Source: Pseudomonas pergaminensis
Lineage (GTDB): Bacteria; Pseudomonadota; Gammaproteobacteria; Pseudomonadales; Pseudomonadaceae
Direction: 5' to 3'
Assembly: GCF_024112395.2 (NCBI RefSeq)
Contig: NZ_CP078013.2
Span: forward strand, 3,596,001-3,660,000
Length of the DNA: 64,000 bases
A program made the translations under genes and the position numbers. This document shows, one piece after another, positions 8,776 to 17,966 of the stretch. Each line of letters starts with the position of its first letter. The stretch's first letter is position 1. The notes below the pieces were generated by a model. The model ran no database searches. It worked only from the letters and a program-made list of their open reading frames with translations, and was not told the DNA's origin.

Positions 8776-9639
8776 ATGTCAGCGTTTCAAGGTATCTGGG
8801 TTCCCGTGGTCACGCCGTTCCATGACGGCGCCATCGACTTTATCGGCCTGCGCCGGCTGGTCAGCCACCTGCTGGAAAAGCACGTGGCCGGGATCATGGT
8901 CTGCACCACCACCGGGGAGGCCGCGTCGCTGAGCCGTCAGGAACAACTGGCAGTGCTCGACGCAGTGCTGCAGTTGGTCCCCGCGCACCGCGTGGTGATG
9001 GGCCTGGCGGGCAACAACCAGATTGAGTTGCTCGAGTTCCAGGGTGAAATCCTGCAACGCCCGCTGGCGGGGTTGCTGGTGCCCGCGCCAAGTTACATCC
9101 GCCCGTCCCAGGCCGGCCTGGAAGCATTCTTCCGTACAGTGGCGGATGCCTCCAGTGTGCCGATCATCCTCTACGATATCCCCTACCGCACCGGCGCAAC
9201 CTTCGAGCAGGCCACGCTGCTGAACATCATCGCTCACGAACGCATCGTCGCGATCAAGGACTGTGGCGGCAACCTGGGCAATACCCTCGCGCTGTTGGCC
9301 AGTGGTGCGGTGGACGTGCTGTGTGGCGAAGACCTGCAAATATTCAACGCGCTGTGCCTTGGCGCGACGGGCGCCATCGCCGCCTCGGCCCACCTGCATA
9401 CCGAGGAATTTGTGGCGCTGTGCCAGCAAGTGCGCGACAACCAGCTCGCCGAAGCGCGAGCGACGTTCTTCCGGTTGCAGCCGCTGATCAACACGATGTT
9501 CATGGAACCCAACCCGGCGCCGGTCAAAGCCGCGCTGGCCTTGCACGGGTTGATCGGCAGCGAGTTGCGCGCGCCGATGCAGGTCGCCAGTGCCGGCGTC
9601 GTCACGCGCTTGCAGCAGGTGCTGAACCCGCCCGGCTAA
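8776..9639 (+). CDS. DapA family (beta/alpha)8 aldolase, dihydrodipicolinate-synthase-like
   Basis: 287 residues. The family residues are present: CTTTGEAASLS (residues 43-53), Tyr133 in LYDIPYRTG and the Schiff-base Lys161 in AIKDCGGN. DapA-family enzymes (dihydrodipicolinate synthase, N-acetylneuraminate lyase, dehydratases of sugar acids) condense or cleave pyruvate-containing substrates. Pseudomonads usually carry several paralogues, and this one is not next to lysine genes, so a true dapA role is uncertain. The cystathionine beta-synthase gene follows after 116 bp on the same strand. Confidence 0.8.
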   Translation: MSAFQGIWVPVVTPFHDGAIDFIGLRRLVSHLLEKHVAGIMVCTTTGEAASLSRQEQLAVLDAVLQLVPAHRVVMGLAGNNQIELLEFQGEILQRPLAGLLVPAPSYIRPSQAGLEAFFRTVADASSVPIILYDIPYRTGATFEQATLLNIIAHERIVAIKDCGGNLGNTLALLASGAVDVLCGEDLQIFNALCLGATGAIAASAHLHTEEFVALCQQVRDNQLAEARATFFRLQPLINTMFMEPNPAPVKAALALHGLIGSELRAPMQVASAGVVTRLQQVLNPPG

Positions 9640-9755
9640 TGCGCCAAAAACAGACAGCCAACGGACCGTCCGGTTGCGACCGGACCGATCCCGGCCTATC
9701 GTCGAACCCACGCTTTGCCTTTTGCTGTCCATCCCATCCGTATTCAGGTGACGAC

Positions 9756-11132
9756 ATGCCCAGCCTTCCCCGCCCCGCCGTCCTCGAACTGATCGGCAAC
9801 ACGCCGTTGGTTCGGGTCAGCCGTTTCGATACCGGCCCCTGCACGCTGTTCCTCAAGCTTGAATCCCAAAACCCCGGCGGTTCCATTAAGGACCGTATCG
9901 GCCTGGCGATGATCGACGCCGCCGAACGCGACGGCCGCCTGCGCCCCGGTGGCACCATTATCGAAGCCACCGCCGGCAATACCGGCCTGGGCCTGGCGCT
10001 GGTCGGCCGGGCCAAGGGCTACCGCGTGGTGCTGGTGGTGCCCGACAAGATGTCCACGGAAAAGGTGCTGCACCTCAAGGCCATGGGCGCCGAAGTGCAC
10101 ATCACCCGCTCCGACGTCGGCAAAGGCCACCCCGAGTATTACCAGGACGTGGCGGCGCGCCTGGCCAAGGACATCCCCGGTTCGTTCTTCGCCGACCAGT
10201 TCAACAACCCCGCCAACCCCCTGGCCCACGAAACCAGCACCGCGCCTGAGATCTGGGCGCAAACCCAGCACGATGTCGATGCGATTGTGGTAGGTGTCGG
10301 CTCAGCCGGCACCCTTACCGGGCTGACGCGTTTCTTCAAGCGCGTTCAGCCGGAGCTGGCCATGGTGCTGGCCGACCCGGTGGGTTCGGTGATGGCCGAG
10401 TACAGCCGCAGCGGCAAGCTGGAAACGCCAGGCTCCTGGGCGGTAGAAGGCATCGGCGAAGACTTCATCCCGTCGATTGCCGACCTGTCCAGCGTGCGCC
10501 ACGCCTATTCCATCAGCGATGAGGAAAGCTTCGATCACGCCCGGCAGTTGCTCAAGGCCGAGGGCATTCTCGGCGGTTCCTCCACCGGCACCCTGCTCGC
10601 CGCAGCGCTGCGCTACTGCCGTGAACAGACCGAGCCCAAGCGTGTGGTCACGTTCGTGTGCGACACCGGCACGCGCTACCTGTCGAAGGTCTACAACGAC
10701 CAATGGATGAATGACGCGGGGCTGTTGCAATACAAGCATTACGGCGACCTGCGCGACCTGATCGCGCGGCGCTTCGAAGACGGCCGCGTGATCAGCGTGA
10801 GCCCCGATGACACCTTGCTCACGGCGTTCCAGCGCATGCGCCTGGCCGACGTCTCGCAACTGCCGGTGCTGATGGACGGTCAAGAATTGGTGGGAGTGAT
10901 CGATGAGTCCGACATCCTGCTGGGCCTGCACCATGACGCCGCAGACTTCAAGATGATTGTCGCCAGCGCCATGACCAACACCTTGCAAACCCTGGCCCCC
11001 AGCGCCAGCCTGGCGGAACTGCAGGCGGAGCTGGATCGCGGCCTGGTTGCGATTATTGCCGACGATTCAGGCTTCCACGGCCTGATCACCCGCGTCGACC
11101 TGCTCAACCATCTACGGAGATCCCTTGCATGA
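9756..11132 (+). CDS. Cystathionine beta-synthase
   Basis: 458 residues from the ATG at 9756. The PLP domain (about 1-320) starts with LELIGNTPLVRVSRFD and has the PLP-binding NPGGSIKDRIG with Lys45, then EATAGNTGLGLALVGRAKGY and GGSSTGTLLAAAL. A pair of CBS domains follows (about 335-455), matching the eukaryotic-type arrangement without a haem domain. It condenses serine and homocysteine to cystathionine. Its last four bases overlap the start of the next gene (ATGA), which encodes the partner enzyme, so the pair probably forms the reverse transsulfuration pathway from homocysteine to cysteine. Confidence 0.85.
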   Translation: MPSLPRPAVLELIGNTPLVRVSRFDTGPCTLFLKLESQNPGGSIKDRIGLAMIDAAERDGRLRPGGTIIEATAGNTGLGLALVGRAKGYRVVLVVPDKMSTEKVLHLKAMGAEVHITRSDVGKGHPEYYQDVAARLAKDIPGSFFADQFNNPANPLAHETSTAPEIWAQTQHDVDAIVVGVGSAGTLTGLTRFFKRVQPELAMVLADPVGSVMAEYSRSGKLETPGSWAVEGIGEDFIPSIADLSSVRHAYSISDEESFDHARQLLKAEGILGGSSTGTLLAAALRYCREQTEPKRVVTFVCDTGTRYLSKVYNDQWMNDAGLLQYKHYGDLRDLIARRFEDGRVISVSPDDTLLTAFQRMRLADVSQLPVLMDGQELVGVIDESDILLGLHHDAADFKMIVASAMTNTLQTLAPSASLAELQAELDRGLVAIIADDSGFHGLITRVDLLNHLRRSLA

Positions 11133-12295
11133 GTCAGTCCGATAAAGGCGCGTTTGCCACCCGCGTGATCCACGCCGGGCAATCCCCCGACCCAACCACG
11201 GGTGCGCTGATGCCGCCGATCTACGCCAACTCCACCTACCTGCAAGACAGCCCCGGCGTGCACAAGGGCTTTGACTATGGTCGCTCCCACAACCCCACGC
11301 GCTTTGCCCTGGAGCGCTGTGTGGCCGACCTCGAAGGTGGTAGCCAGGCGTTTGCCTTCGCGTCCGGGCTGGCGGCGATTTCGACGGTGCTGGAGCTGCT
11401 GGATGCCGGCGCCCATATCGTGTCCGGCAATGACCTGTACGGCGGCACCTTCCGCCTATTCGACAAAGTGCGCCAACGCAGCGCCGGGCACCGCTTCAGC
11501 TTTGTCGACCTGAGTGATCTGTCGGCGTTTGAAGCAAGCCTGCAGGACGACACACGCATGGTCTGGGTCGAAACCCCGAGCAACCCGCTGCTGAGCCTCA
11601 CCGACCTCAGCGCCATCGCACGTATCTGCCGCAATCGAGGCATCATCTGCGTGGCCGACAACACCTTCGCCAGCCCATGGATCCAGCGTCCGCTGGAACT
11701 GGGCTTCGATGTGGTGGTGCACTCCACCACCAAATACCTCAACGGCCACTCCGATGTGATTGGCGGCATTGCCATCGTCGGCGATAACCCCGAACTGGCC
11801 GAACGCCTAGGCTTCCTGCAGAACTCGGTCGGCGCCATCGCGGGGCCCTTCGACGCGTTCCTCACCCTGCGCGGCGTGAAAACCCTGGCCCTGCGCATGG
11901 AGCGCCATTGCAGCAACGCCCTGGACCTGGCCACCTGGCTGGAGCAGCAACCGCAGGTGGCACGGGTTTACTACCCAGGCCTGGCCTCCCACCCGCAGCA
12001 TGAACTGGCGCGCAAACAGATGCGTGGGTTTGGCGGGATGATTTCGATTGACCTGAACAGCGACCTGGCCGGCGCGACGCGCTTCCTGGAGAACGTCAAG
12101 ATCTTCGCCCTGGCCGAAAGCCTCGGCGGCGTGGAAAGCCTGATCGAACACCCGGCGATCATGACCCATGCAAGTATCCCAGCCGCGACCCGCGCGCAGT
12201 TGGGCATTGGCGACGGGTTGGTACGGTTGTCGGTGGGGGTTGAGGATGTGGAGGATCTGCGGGCGGATTTGGCGCAAGCATTGGCACTTATCTAA
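11129..12295 (+). CDS. Cystathionine gamma-lyase / gamma-synthase family PLP enzyme
   Basis: 388 residues, the usual Cys/Met metabolism PLP enzyme length. Features include the N-terminal TRVIHAGQSPDPTTGALMPPIYANSTY, the Tyr/Arg segment YGRSHNPTR, and the PLP lysine at 202 in HSTTKYLNGHSDVIGG. The C-terminus SLGGVESLIEHPAIMTHASIP is also typical. Sequence alone does not separate lyase from synthase. The four-base overlap with cystathionine beta-synthase argues for cystathionine gamma-lyase, which releases cysteine. Confidence 0.85.
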   Translation: MSQSDKGAFATRVIHAGQSPDPTTGALMPPIYANSTYLQDSPGVHKGFDYGRSHNPTRFALERCVADLEGGSQAFAFASGLAAISTVLELLDAGAHIVSGNDLYGGTFRLFDKVRQRSAGHRFSFVDLSDLSAFEASLQDDTRMVWVETPSNPLLSLTDLSAIARICRNRGIICVADNTFASPWIQRPLELGFDVVVHSTTKYLNGHSDVIGGIAIVGDNPELAERLGFLQNSVGAIAGPFDAFLTLRGVKTLALRMERHCSNALDLATWLEQQPQVARVYYPGLASHPQHELARKQMRGFGGMISIDLNSDLAGATRFLENVKIFALAESLGGVESLIEHPAIMTHASIPAATRAQLGIGDGLVRLSVGVEDVEDLRADLAQALALI

Positions 12296-12331
12296 AGCAC
12301 TTTAGCTTGGCCTGCGTGGTGAACCGGCCTG

Positions 12332-12364
12332 CTGTGGTGAGCGGGGCAAGCCCGCTCACCACAG
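12332..12364. terminator. Perfect REP-type palindrome between convergent genes
   Basis: CTGTGGTGAGCGGG and its exact complement form a 14-bp stem around a 5-base loop. It sits in the 95-bp gap between two converging genes. There is no T tract, so it may act as a bidirectional Rho-resistant block or simply be a REP copy. Confidence 0.6.
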
Positions 12365-12390
12365 CAAGCCAGTTTCCACAGAAAGCTGTG

Positions 12391-14589
12391 TCAGGCTGAG
12401 GCGACGTTGGCACGCGCCGCATGCAGCTTTTTGTAGCTGTCGATCAAGCGCAAGTGCCGGTCCAGCCCTTCCAGCTTCATGCTGGTCGGCGTCAGGCCAT
12501 AGAAGCGCACATCGCCTTTCACCGAGCCAATCACCGCGTCCATCCGCTCATCACCGAACATGCGGCGGAAGTTGGCTTCGTAATCCGCCAGGTCCAGGTC
12601 GTCGTCCAGTTCCATCTCCAGCACCGCATTCATCGCCTGGTAGAACAGGCCACGCTCGGCGGTGTTGTCGTTGTACTGCAGGAACATCTCCACGCACTCC
12701 TTGGCCTCTTCGTATTGCTGCAAGGCCAGGAATATCAGCAGCTTCAACTCCAGGATGGTCAGTTGGCCCCAGGCGGTGTTGTCGTCGAACTCGATGCCGA
12801 TCAGGGTGGTGATATCGGTGTAGTCGTCCAGCTCGCTTTCAATCAGCCGCTCGACCAACGCCTGCAACTCTTCATCGTTGAGGCGGTGCAGGTTGAGAAT
12901 GTCCTCGCGGAAGAACAGCGCCTTGTTGGTGTTGTCCCAGATCAGGTCATCCACCGGGTAGATTTCCGAGTAGTCCGGCACCAGGATGCGGCACGCCGTA
13001 GCGCCCAGGTGTTCGTACACCGCCATGTAGGACTCCTTGCCCATGCCTTCGAGAATCCCGAACAGGGTCGCGGCTTCCTGGGCGTTCGAATCGGCCCCTT
13101 CGCCGGTGAAGTCCCACTCAACGAATTCGTAATCCGACTGCGCGCTGAAGAAGCGCCACGACACCACGCCACTGGAGTCGATGAAGTGCTCGACGAAGTT
13201 GTTCGGCTCAGTCACTGCCTGGCCTTCGAAGGTGGGCTGCGGCAAGTCGTTCAAGCCCTCGAAACTGCGGCCTTGCAGCAGTTCGGTGAGGCTGCGCTCC
13301 AGCGCCACTTCCAGGCTGGGATGTGCGCCGAACGAGGCAAACACGCCGCCGGTGCGCGGGTTCATCAGGGTCACACACATCACCGGGAATTCACCGCCCA
13401 GGGATGCGTCCTTGACCAGCACCGGGAAACCCTGGGCTTCCAGACCCTGGATACCGGCCAGGATGCTGGGGTACTTGGCCAGCACCTCGGCGGGTACATC
13501 CGGCAAGGCGAACTCGCCTTCGATGATTTCACGCTTCACCGCGCGCTCGAAGATCTCCGACAGGCACTGCACCTGGGCTTCGGCCAGGGTGTTGCCGGCG
13601 CTCATGCCGTTGCTGAGGTAGAGGTTTTCGATCAGGTTGGACGGGAAGTACACCACCTCACCGTCCGATTGGCGCACGAACGGCAGCGAAACAATGCCGC
13701 GCTCTTCATTGCCGGAGTTGGTGTCGAACAGGTGCGAACCGCGCAGTTCGCCGTCGCGGTTATAGACCTTGAGGCAGTAGGCGTCGAGGATTTCGCTCGG
13801 CAGTTCGTCGTTGGGGCCGGGCTGGAACCAGCGCTCATCCGGGTAATGCACGAACGGCGAATTCGCCAGTTCCTCACCCCAGAACTGGTCGTTGTAGAAG
13901 AAGTTGCAGTTGAGCCGTTCGATAAACTCGCCCAACGCCGACGCCAAGGCGCCCTCTTTGGTCGCGCCCTTGCCGTTGGTGAAGCACATCGGCGAATGCG
14001 CATCGCGGATATGCAGCGACCACACGTTAGGCACGATATTGCGCCACGACGCGATCTCGATCTTCATGCCCAGGCCGGCCAGGATGCCGGACATGTTGGC
14101 GATGGTCTGTTCCAGTGGCAGGTCCTTGCCGGCGATGTAGGTGCCGCCGTCGGAGGTTGAGTTCGGCATCAGCAAGGCCTGGGCATCGGCGTCGAGGTTC
14201 TCGACTTCTTCGATGACAAACTCAGGCCCGGCCTGCACCACTTTCTTCACGGTGCAACGGTCAATGGAACGCAAAATGCCCTGGCGATCCTTCTCGGAGA
14301 TATCCGCTGGCAATTCCACCTGGATCTTGAAGATCTGGTTATAGCGGTTTTCCGGGTCGACGATGTTGTTCTGCGATAGGCGAATATTGTCGGTGGGGAT
14401 ATTGCGCGTCTGGCAATACAACTTCACGAAGTACGCCGCGCACAACGCCGACGACGCCAGGAAGTAATCGAACGGCCCCGGTGCCGAGCCATCGCCTTTG
14501 TAGCGGATGGGCTGGTCGGCAATCACCGTGAAGTCATCGAACTTGGCTTCAAGCCGGAGGTTGTCGAGAAAGTTGACCTTGATTTCCAT
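12391..14589 (-). CDS. OsmC domain / YcaO domain fusion protein
   Basis: 732 residues. Residues 1-135 are an OsmC-type domain with the two expected cysteines (Cys50 in ASSALCAAYF and Cys112 in SIDRCTVKK), the thiol-peroxidase pair. From about 150 to the end it follows the Escherichia coli YcaO order: NVWSLHIRD, CFTNGKGATKEGALASALGE, FVHYPDERW, LSNGMSAGNTLAEA, ERSLTELLQGR, then a helical C-terminal region. YcaO proteins use ATP to activate amide backbones; E. coli YcaO has been linked to RimO-dependent ribosomal protein S12 methylthiolation. How the peroxidase-like domain serves this is unknown. It sits next to the transsulfuration pair, convergent with it. Confidence 0.85.
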   Translation of the reverse strand: MEIKVNFLDNLRLEAKFDDFTVIADQPIRYKGDGSAPGPFDYFLASSALCAAYFVKLYCQTRNIPTDNIRLSQNNIVDPENRYNQIFKIQVELPADISEKDRQGILRSIDRCTVKKVVQAGPEFVIEEVENLDADAQALLMPNSTSDGGTYIAGKDLPLEQTIANMSGILAGLGMKIEIASWRNIVPNVWSLHIRDAHSPMCFTNGKGATKEGALASALGEFIERLNCNFFYNDQFWGEELANSPFVHYPDERWFQPGPNDELPSEILDAYCLKVYNRDGELRGSHLFDTNSGNEERGIVSLPFVRQSDGEVVYFPSNLIENLYLSNGMSAGNTLAEAQVQCLSEIFERAVKREIIEGEFALPDVPAEVLAKYPSILAGIQGLEAQGFPVLVKDASLGGEFPVMCVTLMNPRTGGVFASFGAHPSLEVALERSLTELLQGRSFEGLNDLPQPTFEGQAVTEPNNFVEHFIDSSGVVSWRFFSAQSDYEFVEWDFTGEGADSNAQEAATLFGILEGMGKESYMAVYEHLGATACRILVPDYSEIYPVDDLIWDNTNKALFFREDILNLHRLNDEELQALVERLIESELDDYTDITTLIGIEFDDNTAWGQLTILELKLLIFLALQQYEEAKECVEMFLQYNDNTAERGLFYQAMNAVLEMELDDDLDLADYEANFRRMFGDERMDAVIGSVKGDVRFYGLTPTSMKLEGLDRHLRLIDSYKKLHAARANVASA

Positions 14590-14751
14590 GGGGGCACACC
14601 AGAATAACGGCTAAACAAAAATGGCCGCCATTATGAGGTTTTTCGGCAGGAAGTTTCAGGCTTTTGACCAGTGGCTGGCGAATTGGCAAATGTGCATTAA
14701 CCTTTTCGCACATGGCGCCGATGGACTGAGGGCAACCAGGGAGTAGTCGGA

Positions 14752-16317
14752 ATGCGCAATAACCAGCCCATAACACAGCGTGAGATTTCCCTCGCGCCTT
14801 CGCAAAAACTCATCTCCGCCACGGATGTCCGAGGTGTCATCACTTACTGCAATGACGCCTTTGTCGAGATCAGCGGCTTTGAACGCGCCGACCTGATCGG
14901 CGCGCCGCAGAACATCGTGCGCCATCCGGATGTGCCACCCGCCGTGTTTGCGCACATGTGGGGTGCACTCAAGCAAGGCCTGCCCTGGATGGGCATCGTC
15001 AAGAACCGCTCGAAAAACGGCGACCATTATTGGGTCAACGCCTATGTCACGCCGATCTTCGACGGCAGCAAGGTGGTGGGTTTCGAATCGGTGTGGGTCA
15101 AACCCACTGCCGATGAGATCCGCCGTGCCCAGGCCCTTTACCGCCGCATCAGCCAGGGTAAGCCGGGCGTGCCACGCCAGGATGCCTGGCTGCCTGCCGC
15201 GATCAGTTGCGTGCCGTATGTGGCCACCGGATTGGCCGGCAGCCTCGCCGGCCTGTTCCTCAGTGCACCGCTGGCGATTGCGGTGGCCGTCGTTGTCGCG
15301 GTGCCAGTGGGCGTGCTCTGCTCGCGCGTGCGCCAAGGCAGCACACTGCGCCTGTTGCAGGGGGTGGAACCCTCGACTTCGGACGCCTTGATCGCACAAA
15401 TGTACAGCGACGCCAGCGGGCCCCAGGCACGCTTGGAAACCGCGTTCCTCAGCCAAAACGCGCGCCTCAAGACCTGCCTGACGCGTTTACAGGACAGTGC
15501 CGAACAATTGAGCGCCCTGGCCGGGCAATCCGACCAGTTGGCCACCGCCAGCTCCAAGGGCCTGGACCGCCAGCGCGTCGAAACCGAACAGGTCTCGGCC
15601 GCCGTCAACCAGATGGCCGCCACCACCCAGGAAGTCGCCAGCCACGTCCAGCGCACCGCCGACGCCACCCAGCAAGCCAATGTGCTGACCGGGCGCGGCC
15701 GTGAAGTGGCACGGGACACCCGTGAGGCCATCGAACGTTTGTCCAGTGTGGTCAGCGAAACCGGCGCGACCGTAGCGCAACTGGCACGGGACAGCGACGA
15801 AATCGGCAGCGTGGTGGATGTGATCAAGGGCATTGCCGACCAGACCAACCTGCTGGCGCTCAACGCCGCCATCGAAGCCGCGCGTGCGGGTGAGCAAGGC
15901 CGTGGTTTTGCCGTGGTCGCCGACGAAGTTCGCCAGTTGGCCCAGCGTACCTCTCAGTCCACCACCCAGATCCACGCGCTGATTACCCAGTTGCAGGCAT
16001 CTTCAAACAACGCGGTGCAAAGCATGGAACACGGCCAGCGCCAGGCCCAGGAAGGCGTGGCCTGGGTACTCGAGGCCGACCAGGCGCTGGTGGGTATCAG
16101 CGAGGCCGTGTCCCACATCACCGACATGACCACCCAGATCGCCGCCGCCACCGAAGAACAGAGCGCGGTCGCCGAGGAGATCAGCCGCAACATCACCACC
16201 ATCGCCGAACTGGCCGACCAGACCTCGATACAAGCCCATCAATCCACGGACCTGAGCAAGGAACTGACAAACACCGCGTCCACCCAATATGCGTTGGTCG
16301 AGCGCTTCAATCGCTGA
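14752..16317 (+). CDS. Aer-like PAS-containing methyl-accepting chemotaxis protein
   Basis: 521 residues. The N-terminal PAS domain (about 10-120: [49 protein letters not shown]) is the cytoplasmic energy/redox sensor type found in Aer. Two adjacent hydrophobic segments at about 145-190 form the membrane anchor. The C-terminal signalling domain contains the tip [35 protein letters not shown]. There is no periplasmic domain. The predicted role is aerotaxis or energy taxis through CheA/CheW. Confidence 0.9.
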   Translation: MRNNQPITQREISLAPSQKLISATDVRGVITYCNDAFVEISGFERADLIGAPQNIVRHPDVPPAVFAHMWGALKQGLPWMGIVKNRSKNGDHYWVNAYVTPIFDGSKVVGFESVWVKPTADEIRRAQALYRRISQGKPGVPRQDAWLPAAISCVPYVATGLAGSLAGLFLSAPLAIAVAVVVAVPVGVLCSRVRQGSTLRLLQGVEPSTSDALIAQMYSDASGPQARLETAFLSQNARLKTCLTRLQDSAEQLSALAGQSDQLATASSKGLDRQRVETEQVSAAVNQMAATTQEVASHVQRTADATQQANVLTGRGREVARDTREAIERLSSVVSETGATVAQLARDSDEIGSVVDVIKGIADQTNLLALNAAIEAARAGEQGRGFAVVADEVRQLAQRTSQSTTQIHALITQLQASSNNAVQSMEHGQRQAQEGVAWVLEADQALVGISEAVSHITDMTTQIAAATEEQSAVAEEISRNITTIAELADQTSIQAHQSTDLSKELTNTASTQYALVERFNR

Positions 16318-16334
16318 GCCTGCACTGAACTGCG

Positions 16335-16368
16335 GGTGAGCGGGCTAGCTGTGGCAAGCCCACTCACC
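16335..16368. terminator. REP-type palindrome after the chemoreceptor gene
   Basis: GGTGAGCGGGCT pairs with AAGCCCACTCACC (one mismatch) about 20 bp after the chemoreceptor stop. The sequence is a copy of the same repeat family seen at 12332, 24614 and 27952. Confidence 0.5.
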
Positions 16369-16382
16369 ACAAACAACCCGGC

Positions 16383-16522
16383 TGCCTGGTCTGCGCCCAC
16401 GTGATACGCCGCTTGGCCCAGGCCCTCCTCCGGCACATGCCCATACACCCGCGCCGCATCGGTGTGATACACACCACTTCGGAGCCCACTCAACCGGTGG
16501 CTCCCGTGACAAATACGTGCAT
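16383..16522 (-). pseudogene. Remnant of an NmrA/SDR-type NAD-binding protein
   Basis: Reading from 16522 the frame gives MHVFVTGATG, a stop, then VGSEVV in the same frame, which is the classic start of an atypical short-chain dehydrogenase. A different frame then gives VYHTDAARVYGHVPEEGLGQAAYHVGAD, resembling the C-terminal HxxDAARxY segment of the same family. About 150 residues in between are missing. The gene has been deleted internally and frameshifted. Confidence 0.55.
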
Positions 16523-16537
16523 GAGTTGACGCCTCGA

Positions 16538-17194
16538 TTACCCCAGGCGTATTGAAAGTTCGATGTCATCGGCAAATGGAACGGACAAGTAGCCGTTCTC
16601 GGGGGCGCGTACGTAGGCCAGGTATTCAGGGCAGTAATCGGTGTTGTCGGCCACCACCAAAGCACCGGGGCGCAGGTGGCTTTCCACCAGGCGGAGTACC
16701 TCGCCATAGAGTGCCTTGGCGCCATCCAGCAGCAGCAGATCGACACTGTTCGGCAGGTCGCTGGCCAGGGTCACCAGCGCATCGCCTTCGCGGATGTGGA
16801 TCAAGTCACTCACGCCGCCCTGGATAAAATGGTCCCGCGCCAGGGCCACCTTCGAGGCCTCGAACTCGCTGCCGATCAGCACACCGCCACCGTTGTCACG
16901 CAGCGCGGCAGCCAAGTGCAAGGTGGACAATCCGAACGAAGTGCCAAATTCCACGATCGCCCGTGCCTTGCTGCTGCGCGCCAGCATGTAGAGCAGCTTG
17001 CCGGTGTCCCGCGACACGGGAAGCCACAGATCCTTGAGCATCGAATACAGCGTCACGTATTCGGTCTTGCTGTGCATCAGCCGCTCGCGCTCTTCCTTCG
17101 ATACCGTGCTCATCACCGGGCTGGTGGCGGCGCTGGCTTGGGCATACAGGCGTTCAATCAGTTGCGCCAAAGGCGCGGTGGTCAGGCTCGACAT
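16538..17194 (-). CDS. O-methyltransferase, class I SAM-dependent
   Basis: 218 residues from the ATG at 17194; the frame is open further upstream, but that extension is encoded by the palindromic regulatory DNA and is unlikely to be translated. The fold is that of the small caffeoyl-CoA/catechol O-methyltransferases: ARAIVEFGTSFGLSTLHLAAAL is the SAM-binding motif I, and SVDLLLLDGAKALYGEVLRLVESHLRPGALVVADN is the motif II-III region with the metal-binding Asp pair. The natural substrate is unknown. The divergent TetR gene and shared operators suggest induction by a small molecule. Confidence 0.8.
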   Translation of the reverse strand: MSSLTTAPLAQLIERLYAQASAATSPVMSTVSKEERERLMHSKTEYVTLYSMLKDLWLPVSRDTGKLLYMLARSSKARAIVEFGTSFGLSTLHLAAALRDNGGGVLIGSEFEASKVALARDHFIQGGVSDLIHIREGDALVTLASDLPNSVDLLLLDGAKALYGEVLRLVESHLRPGALVVADNTDYCPEYLAYVRAPENGYLSVPFADDIELSIRLG

Positions 17195-17222
17195 AATTGA
17201 TTTCCGTAGAGTGGGGGCTAAG

Positions 17223-17269
17223 ATGCGACTAATTCGTCGCATTAAAAGTATGCGAGTGATTCGTCGCAT
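17223..17269. promoter_or_regulatory. Two tandem 20-bp palindromes, candidate TetR operators
   Basis: ATGCGACTAATTCGTCGCAT (17223-17242) and ATGCGAGTGATTCGTCGCAT (17250-17269) lie between the divergent O-methyltransferase and TetR genes, with start points 27 bp apart. Each is a near-perfect inverted repeat. A third half-site (ATTCGCAT, 17276-17283) follows. The arrangement fits an autoregulated TetR repressor that also controls the methyltransferase. Confidence 0.75.
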
Positions 17270-17305
17270 TCGCTATTCGCATTAGCCCCATTACCGGAGC
17301 CCTGC

Positions 17306-17938
17306 ATGACCAGCCGCCAAACCCCGCGTATTTCCACGCGCAAGCAGCCACAACAGGCGCGCTCCACCGAGTTGGTGGCAGCGATCCTCGAAGCGGCTAT
17401 TCAGGTTTTGGCCAAGGAAGGCGCCACCCGTTTCACCACCGCACGGGTCGCGGAAAAAGCCGGCGTGAGCGTGGGGTCGGTTTACCAGTACTTTCCGAAC
17501 AAGGCGGCGATCCTGTTCAGGTTGCAGAGTGATGAGTGGCAGCAGACCACCCAGATGCTGCGCGACATACTGGAGAAACACGACGAAGCGCCACTGGAGC
17601 GCCTGCGCACGTTGGTGCACGCCTTTATCCGATCCGAATGCGAAGAAGCGCAGATGCGCGGGGCGTTAAGCGACGCGGCGCCGCTCTATCGCGATGCGCC
17701 GGAGGCCCTGGAAGTGCGGGCTGCCGGACGGCAGGCGTTCAAGGCGTTCATGCTGGAGTTGCTGCCCGACGTGTCGATCGACACGCGTACATTGGCCAGT
17801 GATCTGATCCTGACCACCCTCAGTTCAGTCGGGAAAGAATTTTCCAACAGCCCACGCACCACGGAAGAAATCGCTGTTTATGCCGACGCCATGACTGATA
17901 TGTTTCGCGCCTATGTAATCGCGCTCAACCCTCCATGA
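17306..17938 (+). CDS. TetR/AcrR family transcriptional regulator
   Basis: 210 residues. The N-terminal helix-turn-helix (about 18-65) reads ELVAAILEAAIQVLAKEGATRFTTARVAEKAGVSVGSVYQYFPNKAAIL, a textbook TetR DNA-binding domain. The ligand domain is helical and unremarkable. It is divergent from the O-methyltransferase with two palindromes between, and probably represses both genes until a ligand binds. Confidence 0.9.
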   Translation: MTSRQTPRISTRKQPQQARSTELVAAILEAAIQVLAKEGATRFTTARVAEKAGVSVGSVYQYFPNKAAILFRLQSDEWQQTTQMLRDILEKHDEAPLERLRTLVHAFIRSECEEAQMRGALSDAAPLYRDAPEALEVRAAGRQAFKAFMLELLPDVSIDTRTLASDLILTTLSSVGKEFSNSPRTTEEIAVYADAMTDMFRAYVIALNPP

Positions 17939-17966
17939 AGCGCCCCCTCCCAGCAAAGGACTGCCC

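Noticed and set aside
12421..14160. 579-codon open frame on the plus strand opposite the OsmC-YcaO gene
   Set aside because: Composition (Gln, Val, Gly, His rich) is the usual result of reading a GC-rich coding strand in reverse; the minus-strand protein is clearly homologous to YcaO.
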